The translations under genes were made by a program, and so were the position numbers. A DNA stretch of 27,394 nucleotides. Origin: Acidobacteriota bacterium. GTDB taxonomy: Bacteria; Acidobacteriota; Blastocatellia; Pyrinomonadales; Pyrinomonadaceae. How positions within the stretch are numbered: the stretch's first letter is position 1; every line of letters starts with the position of its first letter. The notes under the pieces are model-generated. The model made no database searches. It saw nothing but the letters and a program-made list of their open reading frames with translations, and had not been told where the DNA came from. Of this stretch, positions 20,683-27,394 are shown in pieces. Location of the stretch: the NCBI GenBank assembly GCA_023391155.1, contig JAEWBM010000181.1, forward strand, positions 1 through 27,394, read 5' to 3'.

Positions 20683-20949
20683 ATGAAACTGGGACGTCGA
20701 CACACGAACACGCTCGCTAAGATATTTGAGATCCCGACCAGAGCGAATATTAAGTTCGCAGAGATCGAAAAGCTTGTCGTTGCGTTGGGGGGCGAAATCA
20801 TTGAAGGACGGGGATCCCGGGTAGCGTTCATGATCAAAGGCCGGAAGATCTTTCTCCACCGCCCGCACCCGGGAAAAGAAGCGATGAAATACCAAGTCGG
20901 AGAGATACGTCGCTTTATCGACGAAACAGGGGTTAAAGATGAAGAATAA
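20683..20949 (+). CDS. hicA: HicA-family toxin (mRNA interferase)
   Basis: An 88-residue HicA of the longer subclass. About 25 N-terminal residues (GRRHTNTLAKIFEIPTRANI) precede the double-stranded-RNA-binding-like core KFAEIEKLVVALGGEI, GRGSRVAF and FLHRPHPGKEA. The final helix is YQVGEIRRFIDETGV. HicA toxins cleave mRNA using a conserved His. In short HicA it lies in GSHH; here that place reads GSRV and the His residues are in LHRPHP, as in this subclass. ATG 20683 is preferred to an upstream in-frame TTG. It overlaps hicB by 11 bases, so toxin comes first, the usual hicAB order. Confidence 0.85.
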   Translation: MKLGRRHTNTLAKIFEIPTRANIKFAEIEKLVVALGGEIIEGRGSRVAFMIKGRKIFLHRPHPGKEAMKYQVGEIRRFIDETGVKDEE

Positions 20950-21277
20950 CACGCTCTCATACAAAGGTTTTTCCGCAAAGATCGAGTTTTCTGGTGATGA
21001 CGAGGTCTTCGTCGGCCGAGTGCTAGGCATAAACGATGTTATCGTTTTTCACGGAAAGAACGTAGCTGAATTGAGACGTGAGCTAAAGGCATCCATCGAT
21101 TTTTACCTCGAAGTATGTGAACGGGAAAACAGAGAAGTTGAAAAGCAATATTCAGGTAAGGTCTTTCTCCGTTTGCCCGCGGATCTACACGCCCGTATTG
21201 CGAAGGCCGCAGCGAGTAAAGGTAAGAGCTTAAATGAGTGGGGCCGAGAGATCTTGGAGTCAGCCGTAAAAACCTAA
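20939..21277 (+). CDS. hicB: HicB-family antitoxin
   Basis: A 112-residue antitoxin that should neutralise HicA and repress the operon. The N-terminal HicB fold covers about residues 1-60 (YKGFSAKIEFSGDDEVFVGRVLGIND, then VAELRRELKASIDFYLE). The C-terminal part (KVFLRLPADLHARIAKAAASKGKSLNEWGREILESAV) is a ribbon-helix-helix DNA-binding domain. AGGGG within hicA lies a few bases before the ATG. The pair sits between the flavoenzyme and the polytopic membrane protein, two genes that probably belong together. Confidence 0.88.
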   Translation: MKNNTLSYKGFSAKIEFSGDDEVFVGRVLGINDVIVFHGKNVAELRRELKASIDFYLEVCERENREVEKQYSGKVFLRLPADLHARIAKAAASKGKSLNEWGREILESAVKT

Positions 21278-21286
21278 ACATTTCTC

Positions 21287-22339
21287 TTGAAGACCTTCGA
21301 TCCAACTAAACCGTCGGCGTGGCTCTTCTCCCGGAATATCGACCTATCGGTATTTCTCGGAAGCGCCGCCGTCTCGCTTCTGTTGCTAGCGGTGGGATGG
21401 CGGCTGGGTATCTTGAACGAGGCATCGCCCGACTGGATGTGGATCTCGGCGATCTTGCTGATCGACGTTGCGCATGTTTGGTCGACGAGTTTTCGGGTCT
21501 ATTTCGACACGGCGGAGTACAAACGCCGCTTCTGGCTCTACACGCTGGTGCCGATCGCGGGTTACGCGGTTGGGGTGGCTTTATATTCAGAGGGCGAGCT
21601 GACATTTTGGCGGGCACTCGCGATCGTCGCGGTCTTTCATTTTGTGCGGCAGCAGTACGGCTGGGTCGCGCTTTACCGGAGAAAGGCGGGTGAGACCGCG
21701 GCGTGGACGTGGTGGATCGATGCTGCGGCGGTTTACCTGGCAACGATCTATCCGCTTGCGTTCTGGATGACGTTGCTTCCACGGAACTTCAACTGGTTTC
21801 TTGAGAACGATTTTTTCGCTCTGCCCTCGGTCGTGGAAGATGTCCTCTTCCCGATCTATATCGCGGCCCTAAGCGCGTATTTCATCAAGTCCGGGTATCT
21901 CTATTTCACCCAAGGGTTTCTGAATCCGGGCAAAGACATCGTTGTCGCAACGACGGCCGTGTGTTGGTATGTCGGGATCGTCTTCTTCAACTCGGATTAC
22001 GCTTTCACGGTCACGAACGTCATCATCCACGGCGTGCCCTACTTTGCACTGATCTATTTTTACGCAAAGATGCGCCGCGAAACGGCCGGCCCGGTTTACC
22101 GGTCGTTGTCTCAACACTGGATCATCTTTCTTGCAACGCTCTGGGCTCTCGCCTATGTTGAAGAACTTTTCTGGAGCCGCGGCGTATGGCACGAACGCGA
22201 ATGGCTGTTCGGCACGAATTGGGATCTCGAGCAATGGAAGATGTATCTCGTTCCCTTACTCGCGGTTCCTCAGTTGACTCATTACGTCCTCGACGGGTTC
22301 ATCTGGCGGCGGAGAGGCAACGAAAAGGTAAGCCTCTGA
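21287..22339 (+). CDS. Polytopic membrane protein with conserved-looking His residues
   Basis: A 350-residue inner-membrane protein with about nine or ten hydrophobic helices. I do not recognise a named family. Several His residues lie in or beside helices in distinctive contexts: LLIDVAHVWSTSFR, VAVFHFVRQQYGW, VIIHGVPYF and LTHYVLDGFIWRRR. The spread resembles membrane metalloenzymes (hydroxylase- or desaturase-like), but this is only an impression. No ATG is available near the start; TTG 21287, 9 bases after hicB, is the most plausible, without a ribosome-binding site. The original start region may have been altered when hicAB arrived. Its position suggests it is the last gene of the polyamine cluster. 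Confidence 0.7.
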   Translation: MKTFDPTKPSAWLFSRNIDLSVFLGSAAVSLLLLAVGWRLGILNEASPDWMWISAILLIDVAHVWSTSFRVYFDTAEYKRRFWLYTLVPIAGYAVGVALYSEGELTFWRALAIVAVFHFVRQQYGWVALYRRKAGETAAWTWWIDAAAVYLATIYPLAFWMTLLPRNFNWFLENDFFALPSVVEDVLFPIYIAALSAYFIKSGYLYFTQGFLNPGKDIVVATTAVCWYVGIVFFNSDYAFTVTNVIIHGVPYFALIYFYAKMRRETAGPVYRSLSQHWIIFLATLWALAYVEELFWSRGVWHEREWLFGTNWDLEQWKMYLVPLLAVPQLTHYVLDGFIWRRRGNEKVSL

Positions 22340-22372
22340 TGCACCCGCCCGCCATTGTGATAAATTAGCCTT

Positions 22373-22963
22373 ATGCCGAGGGGTCACGGAAACCTCATAA
22401 CCTCGATGCTCATCTTGACCGTCGTTTGGATGGCAGGATGCGGGGGCGAGGCTGTATTCGGCCCGCCAGATGAAACTGAAGAGGCGGGCAAGCTCGTGGC
22501 TGAGGCCAACAAGGACCTCACAAAGATCAAGGTGCTTTACAAAGAGAACGAGGGGAAACGCGAGGAACTCAAAAACGCGCTCGAAACCAATAACATTGAA
22601 GACGTAAAGCGGATCTCGTCAGAGGTCGTTCAGCTAATCAATGAAGGCCGCAACTCGGGTTTTGCCGCGATCGACAAACTGCGCGATGCGCAGGACATGC
22701 AGATCAACAAGGAGTACAAGGAGTACCTTGGCCTCAAAGAGGAGTCGCTAAAGAAGCAGCTCGAGGCCTTCGAACAGTATCGCCTGGCGGCCATCACTCT
22801 TCGGGATAATTACGATCCTCAAAATGCCCAGCTTCGTGACAAGGTAAAGGCGGATTTTGACGAGCGGACCGAAAAATATCGCGAGATAATGGAAAAGGCC
22901 CGGGACAACAGCAGCCAGGCCAACGAGCTATATAAAGATACCGTCCGCCGCGACCGCAGTTGA
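22373..22963 (+). CDS. Coiled-coil lipoprotein of unknown function
   Basis: A 196-residue lipoprotein. Residues 1-23 form a signal peptide (hydrophobic MLILTVVWMAGC) with a lipobox-like WMAGC, and Gly-Gly follows the Cys. The mature part, about residues 35-190, is highly charged and helical, with long heptad-like stretches (LVAEANKDLTKIKVLYKENEGKR-type, LKEESLKKQLEAFEQYRLAA). A coiled coil is therefore likely. There are no catalytic motifs. It could be a periplasmic scaffold or an outer-membrane stabiliser. It starts 33 bases after the preceding gene, so it may be co-transcribed, and it is convergent with the PDZ gene. Confidence 0.75.
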   Translation: MPRGHGNLITSMLILTVVWMAGCGGEAVFGPPDETEEAGKLVAEANKDLTKIKVLYKENEGKREELKNALETNNIEDVKRISSEVVQLINEGRNSGFAAIDKLRDAQDMQINKEYKEYLGLKEESLKKQLEAFEQYRLAAITLRDNYDPQNAQLRDKVKADFDERTEKYREIMEKARDNSSQANELYKDTVRRDRS

Positions 22964-22988
22964 AAAAGGCCGCCCTTTCAGACGGCCT
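22963..22988 (-). terminator. Terminator of the PDZ gene (possibly bidirectional)
   Basis: On the minus strand AGGCCG and CGGCCT form a 6-base-pair stem with a 10-base loop, followed by TTTTT (22967-22963). It lies just after the PDZ stop at 22997. On the plus strand it ends in a weaker CTCAGGTCTT. Confidence 0.65.
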
Positions 22989-22996
22989 CTCAGGTC

Positions 22997-23935
22997 TTAA
23001 CGGGTAACTCTGCCCGGAACAGAAAAGACATCCATCGGCATCGGAACTGCCGGCCGTGCCGGCATTGCCGGGGGAGCCGAGAGATCCGTCTTGCGTGCCT
23101 CCGGCGTTACGCGGATCGACTGCCGCGCACCGCCTCGGACAAAAGTGATCTCAACGTCGCCCTCAGCCTTAGCTGCGATCGCCCGGATCAGGTCGCCGTC
23201 GCCTTTGATCTCATTCCCATCGACAGCCACGATAATGTCTCCGGCTCTCAGCCCGGCCCGGGCCGCGGGCGAATCCTCGCGAACATTGTTGATCATCACG
23301 CCCGATTCGACACCGAAATGCTCGGCTAGCTGTTTTGTCAGCGGGGTAACCCCAACGCCGATCTGCCGGGATGAAGATGTGCGCCAGACGAAGACATCGC
23401 CCTCGCCGCGCGGAATGGCCATCGGTGCGTCCGGAATTCGCGGTACCTTTAACTCAAAGGGCTCGGGCACACCGGGGATCGACATTGAGAAAGCTCCGTT
23501 CTCGAACTTCGGCATGGGACGCTTGCCGATCGTCGCCTGCAGCTCGCGTTCGCTGCCCGACCTCAGGACCGTCAACGTTACCTTGTGGTCCGGCGCGACC
23601 TCGCTGACCAGCCTCGTGAGCTTTCGGGCGCTGGTTACATCTTCCCCGTTAAAGCGGACGATGACGTCGCGTTCCTGAAGCCCTGCGGCCTGCGCCGGGG
23701 AGCCGTCCAGCACCTTTTCGACGGCAACGCCGCGGACGGAACTGAGCCCATATCCGGCATAGTTCTCCGCGTTCACATCCACGGTTTGAACCCCGAGATA
23801 GCCGCCGTCACCGGTGAAAAGCGAAAAAGGACGCACCGCGCGCTCGGCGTTCGGCATAGGAGCCGGGTCCTGGCCGATGGCCGCGGCGGCCGCGAGGGAG
23901 AGGATCGACACGGTAAGAAAAGTCTTTCTCAACAT
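22997..23935 (-). CDS. Secreted protein with two PDZ domains
   Basis: A 312-residue exported protein. Residues 1-21 are a signal peptide (LTVSILSLAAAAAIGQ). PDZ domain 1 is at about 45-140 (GYLGVQTVDV, VLDGSPAQAAGLQERDVIVRFNGEDV). PDZ domain 2 is at about 188-280 (IGVGVTPLTKQLAEHFGV, REDSPAARAGLRAGDIIVAVDGNEI). The tail is Pro/Ala/Met-rich. PDZ pairs like these occur in DegP/HtrA proteases, but no Ser-His-Asp protease domain is present, so it is likely a periplasmic adaptor or chaperone-like binding protein. GGAGG precedes the ATG. A 17-bp palindrome lies in the upstream gap. Confidence 0.9.
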   Translation of the reverse strand: MLRKTFLTVSILSLAAAAAIGQDPAPMPNAERAVRPFSLFTGDGGYLGVQTVDVNAENYAGYGLSSVRGVAVEKVLDGSPAQAAGLQERDVIVRFNGEDVTSARKLTRLVSEVAPDHKVTLTVLRSGSERELQATIGKRPMPKFENGAFSMSIPGVPEPFELKVPRIPDAPMAIPRGEGDVFVWRTSSSRQIGVGVTPLTKQLAEHFGVESGVMINNVREDSPAARAGLRAGDIIVAVDGNEIKGDGDLIRAIAAKAEGDVEITFVRGGARQSIRVTPEARKTDLSAPPAMPARPAVPMPMDVFSVPGRVTR

Positions 23936-23968
23936 ATAACCTCCAGACGAATAAATTGGATAAAAGTG

Positions 23969-23985
23969 TCCGTAAACCTTACGGA
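23969..23985. promoter_or_regulatory. 17-bp palindrome upstream of the PDZ gene
   Basis: TCCGTAA-ACC-TTACGGA has perfect 7-base arms around a 3-base centre and lies 34 bases before the PDZ start. On the minus strand CACTTTTATCC follows, so it could instead be a weak terminator for the aminotransferase transcript. An operator is equally possible. Confidence 0.45.
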
Positions 23986-24031
23986 GTGGATATGAATTTT
24001 GTTGCAGGATGGCTTGAAAAGGGTTGCCCGG

Positions 24032-25228
24032 TCAGCCCCTTGCAAGTTTTTGAAGATTCTCTGCGGCCGCATCAAGCGTTTCGTCGAGTTTGCAGAAGCA
24101 AAAACGGACCATCTGTGAGCCCAATGCCGGATCATGATAAAACGACGAACCCGGAACGACCGCTACCCCGATCTCCCGTATTAGGTGGCGTGTAAATTCG
24201 ATGTCATCTGAGAAGCCGAATGCCGAGATATCGGCCATCACGTAATAAGCTCCCTCGGGTGCTATACACTCGAAACCGGCGTCGTTTAGGACAGGTATCA
24301 GAAAGTCACGCTTCCGCTGATATTCGACACGCAATTCTTCATAATAAGACGCGGGCAAGCTTAGTGCGTATGCACCGGCATGCTGCAATGGGTTTGCCGC
24401 ACCCACTGTCAGAAAATCGTGCACCTTGCGGATAGCGGAGGTAATGTCCGGCGGCGCGATGCAATACCCCACCCGCCAACCTGTAACCGAATAGGTCTTT
24501 GAAAGCGAATTTACTACGACGGTCCGCTCACGCATGCCCGGCAGCGTCGCCATGCAGATATGCTCGGGCCGCTCGCCCCCCGCATCATAGATGATGTGTT
24601 CATAGATCTCGTCCGTAAAACAGAGAGCGTCAAACTCTTTACAGAGATCGGCGATAATCTCCATTTCGCTCTGCGAGAAGACCTTGCCGGTGGGATTATT
24701 TGGGTTACAAATAATTATAGCTTTCGTTCTTTCGCTAAAGGCGGCCCGAAGTTCATCGCGGTCGAACTCAAAGCCCGATTCCGTCCGCCGCAGCGGAACA
24801 TGAACGGGCTTCGCATCGGAGAGTATCGCGTCCGGGGCGTAGTTCTCGTAAAAAGGTTCAAAGACCACCACCTCATCGCCGGGGTCGACCGTCGCCATCA
24901 TCGCCGCGATCATGCCCTCGGTCGAGCCGCAGGTCACCGTGATCTCGGTCTCGGGGTCGATGTCGAGCCCAAGGAACCACTTCGTCTTCTCGGCGATCGC
25001 ATCGCGAAAGCTTTTGACTCCCCAGGTGATCGCGTACTGATTGTGGTCCGCGGCGATCGCCTCGGCTGCCTTTTGCTTAATGTCCGCCGGCGCCGCCCAA
25101 TCCGGAAAGCCCTGTCCCAGATTGACCGCTCCGTATTTGACGGCTTCGCGGCTCATCTCGCGGATCACCGACTCGGTGAATGACGCGGCCTTTCGGCTGA
25201 TCCGTTGTTTTGCGATGTTCGGCTGCAT
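24032..25228 (-). CDS. PLP-dependent class I/II aminotransferase
   Basis: A 398-residue fold-type I aminotransferase. PLP-binding features are CGSTEGMIAAMMA (phosphate site), the Asn in CNPNNPTGKVFS, the Asp-x-x-Tyr in FTDEIYEHIIY, the Schiff-base Lys in SLSKTYSVTGWRVGY, and the late substrate-binding Arg in VRFCFCK. The N-terminal NLGQGFPDW is typical of the kynurenine/methionine aminotransferase branch (such as E. coli YbdL) rather than aspartate aminotransferase proper. The exact amino donor cannot be told. AGGA lies 5 bases before the ATG. It begins 24 bases after galE, so both are in one transcript with the preceding sugar-nucleotide gene. Confidence 0.92.
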   Translation of the reverse strand: MQPNIAKQRISRKAASFTESVIREMSREAVKYGAVNLGQGFPDWAAPADIKQKAAEAIAADHNQYAITWGVKSFRDAIAEKTKWFLGLDIDPETEITVTCGSTEGMIAAMMATVDPGDEVVVFEPFYENYAPDAILSDAKPVHVPLRRTESGFEFDRDELRAAFSERTKAIIICNPNNPTGKVFSQSEMEIIADLCKEFDALCFTDEIYEHIIYDAGGERPEHICMATLPGMRERTVVVNSLSKTYSVTGWRVGYCIAPPDITSAIRKVHDFLTVGAANPLQHAGAYALSLPASYYEELRVEYQRKRDFLIPVLNDAGFECIAPEGAYYVMADISAFGFSDDIEFTRHLIREIGVAVVPGSSFYHDPALGSQMVRFCFCKLDETLDAAAENLQKLARG

Positions 25229-25252
25229 GTAGTCCTATTTCAACAGATCATA

Positions 25253-26239
25253 TCACGCGGAACGGTATCCGTCGGGATTGGCTGAGTGCCACGCCCATGC
25301 CGTTTCTATTATGCTTTCAAGCTCGGGAAACCTTGGCTCCCAACCCAAAACGGATCTTGCCTTTTGAGCGTCTGCCACCAGTTTTGATGGGTCGCCCGCA
25401 CGCCTCGCTGCCACCGTTGCCGGCACCGGCTTTCCCGTAACCCGCCGGGCCGCCTCGATCACCTCGTTGACAGAATAACCGTTTCCGTTGCCGAGATTGA
25501 ATACGTCCGAGTCGCCGCCGCTCTCGAGATATCGCAAAGCCAGAATATGCGCATCCGCCAGGTCCGACACGTGAATATAGTCCCGGACCGCGGTTCCATC
25601 CGGCGTCGGATAGTCATCGCCAAAGATCGAAACCTCGGGTATCTTCCCGGCTGCGGCCGCGAGCACCAACGGGATCAGATGCGTTTCCGGGTCGTGGTCC
25701 TCGCCCAGATCCCCCGCGGCGCCGCAGGCATTGAAATACCGCAGCGCGACGAACCGCAGGCCGTAGGCCTTGTCATATGCCCGCAGCGCCTGTTCCGCCA
25801 TCAGCTTCGTCCAGCCGTAAGGGTTGGTCGGCAGCTGGGGATGCGATTCATCGATCGGTGTATATTGCGGTTCACCATATGTCGCGCATGTCGAGGAAAA
25901 GACGAAACGCTTTATTCCGAGGTCGACGAGCTTATCCAGCAGCGCGATCGTCTGCACGACGTTATTGTTGAAATATTTGCTTGGTTCCTCGACCGATTCA
26001 CCCACATATGCGTATGCCGAGAAATGCATGCACGCGGTGATATCGTGCTCCGCCGCGATCTTTCCCACAAGATCGCTGTCGCCGATATCGCCCTCATAAA
26101 AAGGAACCTCGCCGGGAATGGCCTCGCGATGGCCGTATACCAAATTGTCGAGTACGACTGGCTGTTCGCCGCCCGCAAGAAGTGCGGCAACCGTAACGCT
26201 GCCAATGTAGCCGGCACCGCCGGTCACCAAGATCGCCAT
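25253..26239 (-). CDS. galE: UDP-glucose 4-epimerase GalE
   Basis: This interconverts UDP-glucose and UDP-galactose, supplying galactose for surface polysaccharide. It has 328 residues, normal for the extended SDR family. Visible are the NAD-binding TGGAGYIGS at the N-terminus, HFSAYAYVGES, the catalytic Ser block SSTCATYGEP, the Tyr-x-x-x-Lys in NPYGWTKLMAE, RYFNACGA, and RDYIHVSDLADAH. The frame is open for 73 further codons upstream, but these overlap the end of the preceding gene; MAILVTGGAGYIG at 26239 is the true start. No strong ribosome-binding site is seen. It starts 13 bases after the dehydratase gene. Confidence 0.95.
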   Translation of the reverse strand: MAILVTGGAGYIGSVTVAALLAGGEQPVVLDNLVYGHREAIPGEVPFYEGDIGDSDLVGKIAAEHDITACMHFSAYAYVGESVEEPSKYFNNNVVQTIALLDKLVDLGIKRFVFSSTCATYGEPQYTPIDESHPQLPTNPYGWTKLMAEQALRAYDKAYGLRFVALRYFNACGAAGDLGEDHDPETHLIPLVLAAAAGKIPEVSIFGDDYPTPDGTAVRDYIHVSDLADAHILALRYLESGGDSDVFNLGNGNGYSVNEVIEAARRVTGKPVPATVAARRAGDPSKLVADAQKARSVLGWEPRFPELESIIETAWAWHSANPDGYRSA

Positions 26240-26252
26240 AATATCTGCGAGA

Positions 26253-27394
26253 TCAATCGGCCAGGCCGAGTTTTGAACTATGCCCGATGGCCTTGGGTTC
26301 GGTACGGGCAGACGCGGTTTCGTTGGTCGGGCCGGCCTCCGCGGCACCGATCTCTGCCTCGGGAAGACTTTCGACAAAGGCTTTACGTATCGCCGCTTCG
26401 CTTCGCGACCGCAACGCATCTTCGAAGGCGTCGAGAATATGGGCCACCTCGCTGTCATCGTAGGCGGCGATCTTACCGATGAAGATCTTCGGGTGCTTGG
26501 TCTTTAGCAGGTCCTCCCCCGTGATCTCGAGTTCCTCGAAAAGCTTTTCGCCCTTTCTTATCCCGGTAAACTTGATGTCGATGTCTTCATAGGGCGTCAG
26601 GCCGGAAAGGCGGATCATGTCCTCGGCCAGATCCAGGATTCGAACCGGCTCGCCCATGTCCAGGATGAAGATCTCGCCCCCGTTGCCGAGCGCTCCCGCC
26701 TGAAGTACAAGCTGAGAGGCCTCAGGGATCGTCATAAAATACCGGGTCATCTTCGGGTCCGTAACGGTGATCGCCTCACCGTTCCGTATCTGTTCACGAA
26801 AGATCGGCACGACCGATCCGGCAGAACCCAGCACGTTCCCAAACCTTACAGATGTGTAATTCGTCGAAAACTTTCGATTCAGGCTCTGCACCACGATCTC
26901 GGCCACGCGTTTCGAGGCGCCCATTATCGAGGTCGGGTTGACCGCCTTGTCGGTCGAGATCAGCACGAAATCCAGAGCGCCGAATTCACCCGCCAGCAGG
27001 CCAAGCCCGCGCGTAGCGAAGATATTATTCTTCACCGCTTCGACTGAGTTCGATTCCATCAGCGGCACGTGCTTATGGGCGGCGGCGTGAAATATCACCT
27101 GCGGGCGAAACTGTTCAAAGATCTCGCGCATCCGAACTTCGTCCCCGACATCTGCGAGCAGAGCCTCGTATCGCACACCGGGAAAGAGCCGCGAAAGCTC
27201 CCGGCTGATGGTGAAAAGCATATACTCGGCCCGTTCGACCAGGAGAAGCCGAGCAGGTTCGTAACGGGTGATCTGCCGTACCAGTTCCGAACCGATCGAA
27301 CCGCCGGCACCGGTCACCATCACGACCTTGCCGCGCAGAAAGCTGTAAAGATTTTCGTCGTCGAGCTTTACCGGTTCGCGGCCGAGAAGGTCCT
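26253..27394 (-). CDS. Nucleotide-sugar epimerase/dehydratase, WbpM/FlaA1/CapD type (partial, 5' end outside)
   Basis: The frame is open to the window edge. Before the first possible internal start it reads DLLGREPVKLDDENLY and SFLRGKVVMVTGAGGSIGSEL, the junction typical of the long membrane-anchored polysaccharide biosynthesis dehydratases. Thus the N-terminal transmembrane part probably lies outside. Visible are the NAD(P)-binding TGAGGSIGSE, AAAHKHVPLME, the active-site block STDKAVNPTSIMGASKR, RFGNVLGSAGSV and FTGIRKGEKLFEEL. In this family the usual catalytic Tyr of the SDR triad is a Met (MxxxK), and that is the case here. It should act on UDP-GlcNAc or a similar sugar for surface glycan synthesis. 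galE and the aminotransferase follow in the same transcript. Confidence 0.92.
   Translation of the reverse strand, partial: DLLGREPVKLDDENLYSFLRGKVVMVTGAGGSIGSELVRQITRYEPARLLLVERAEYMLFTISRELSRLFPGVRYEALLADVGDEVRMREIFEQFRPQVIFHAAAHKHVPLMESNSVEAVKNNIFATRGLGLLAGEFGALDFVLISTDKAVNPTSIMGASKRVAEIVVQSLNRKFSTNYTSVRFGNVLGSAGSVVPIFREQIRNGEAITVTDPKMTRYFMTIPEASQLVLQAGALGNGGEIFILDMGEPVRILDLAEDMIRLSGLTPYEDIDIKFTGIRKGEKLFEELEITGEDLLKTKHPKIFIGKIAAYDDSEVAHILDAFEDALRSRSEAAIRKAFVESLPEAEIGAAEAGPTNETASARTEPKAIGHSSKLGLAD

Noticed and set aside
26240..26458. 73-codon N-terminal extension of galE
   Set aside because: It overlaps the preceding gene in another frame, and GalE proteins begin at the nucleotide-binding strand.
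25547..26482. Long plus-strand frame (311 codons) opposite galE
   Set aside because: It covers the complement of galE and the end of the dehydratase. It is Arg-rich shadow sequence with no family features.
1..27394. tRNA or rRNA genes
   Set aside because: No T-arm GTTCGAATC-type motif in a cloverleaf context and no rRNA-like stretch was noticed on either strand by eye; a tRNA search program would be decisive.

Overview
The window is about 27.4 kb of moderately GC-rich, gene-dense bacterial chromosome. The best guess for the source is an Acidobacteriota member, possibly class Blastocatellia. The reasons are a GWxTD-domain protein, a DUF2934-like/Hsp20 fusion, a Sec-containing SelD beside tatA-tatC, and a membrane-type spermidine synthase cluster. 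This placement is inference from gene content. No rRNA, tRNA, CRISPR array or complete insertion sequence was seen.

Layout. (1) 1-3447 is a stress/signalling block: the end of a receiver domain, a UspA protein, an FMN-binding NimA/PNPOx-like protein, a two-TM miniprotein, a zinc-ribbon thioredoxin, an Hsp20 and a PilZ protein. Two near-perfect sigma-54 (-24/-12) promoters precede the miniprotein and hsp20. (2) 3523-5034 is an orphan fusion of a TssB-like and a shortened TssC-like contractile-sheath domain, with no other secretion genes around it. (3) 5133-8790 is mnmG-parA-parB, without rsmG. Two parS-like palindromes that differ from the classical parS core lie in front of parA. (4) 8818-11335 is selD-tatA-tatC. 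selD has an in-frame UGA (Sec14) followed by a bacterial-SECIS-like hairpin. TatC carries a large insertion in its first periplasmic loop. (5) 11486-14153 holds a GWxTD protein and, convergent to it, a membrane-anchored propeller-like protein. (6) 14184-22339 is a polyamine/membrane cluster: a SpeD-like pyruvoyl decarboxylase, a double-zinc-ribbon DUF4178 membrane protein, a 49-residue one-TM protein, a DUF350 protein, a membrane-embedded spermidine synthase, a Tat-lipoprotein amine-oxidase-like flavoenzyme and a His-containing polytopic membrane protein. Two selfish-looking modules interrupt it: a GxxExxY gene bracketed by 9-nt repeats, and a hicA-hicB toxin-antitoxin pair. (7) 22373-27394 holds a coiled-coil lipoprotein, then a minus-strand run: a two-PDZ secreted protein, a PLP aminotransferase, galE and the end of a WbpM/FlaA1-type nucleotide-sugar dehydratase.

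How the parts relate. The selD-tatA-tatC order joins selenophosphate synthesis to export of folded cofactor proteins, and the flavoenzyme at 19047 has a twin-arginine lipoprotein signal that such a translocase could serve. In the polyamine cluster the order suggests that an aminopropylated amine is made at the inner membrane and handled by an outward-facing flavoenzyme, with DUF350 and DUF4178 proteins as membrane partners. This is the least understood system in the window. The first block looks like a regulon expressed in stress or stasis, partly under sigma-54.
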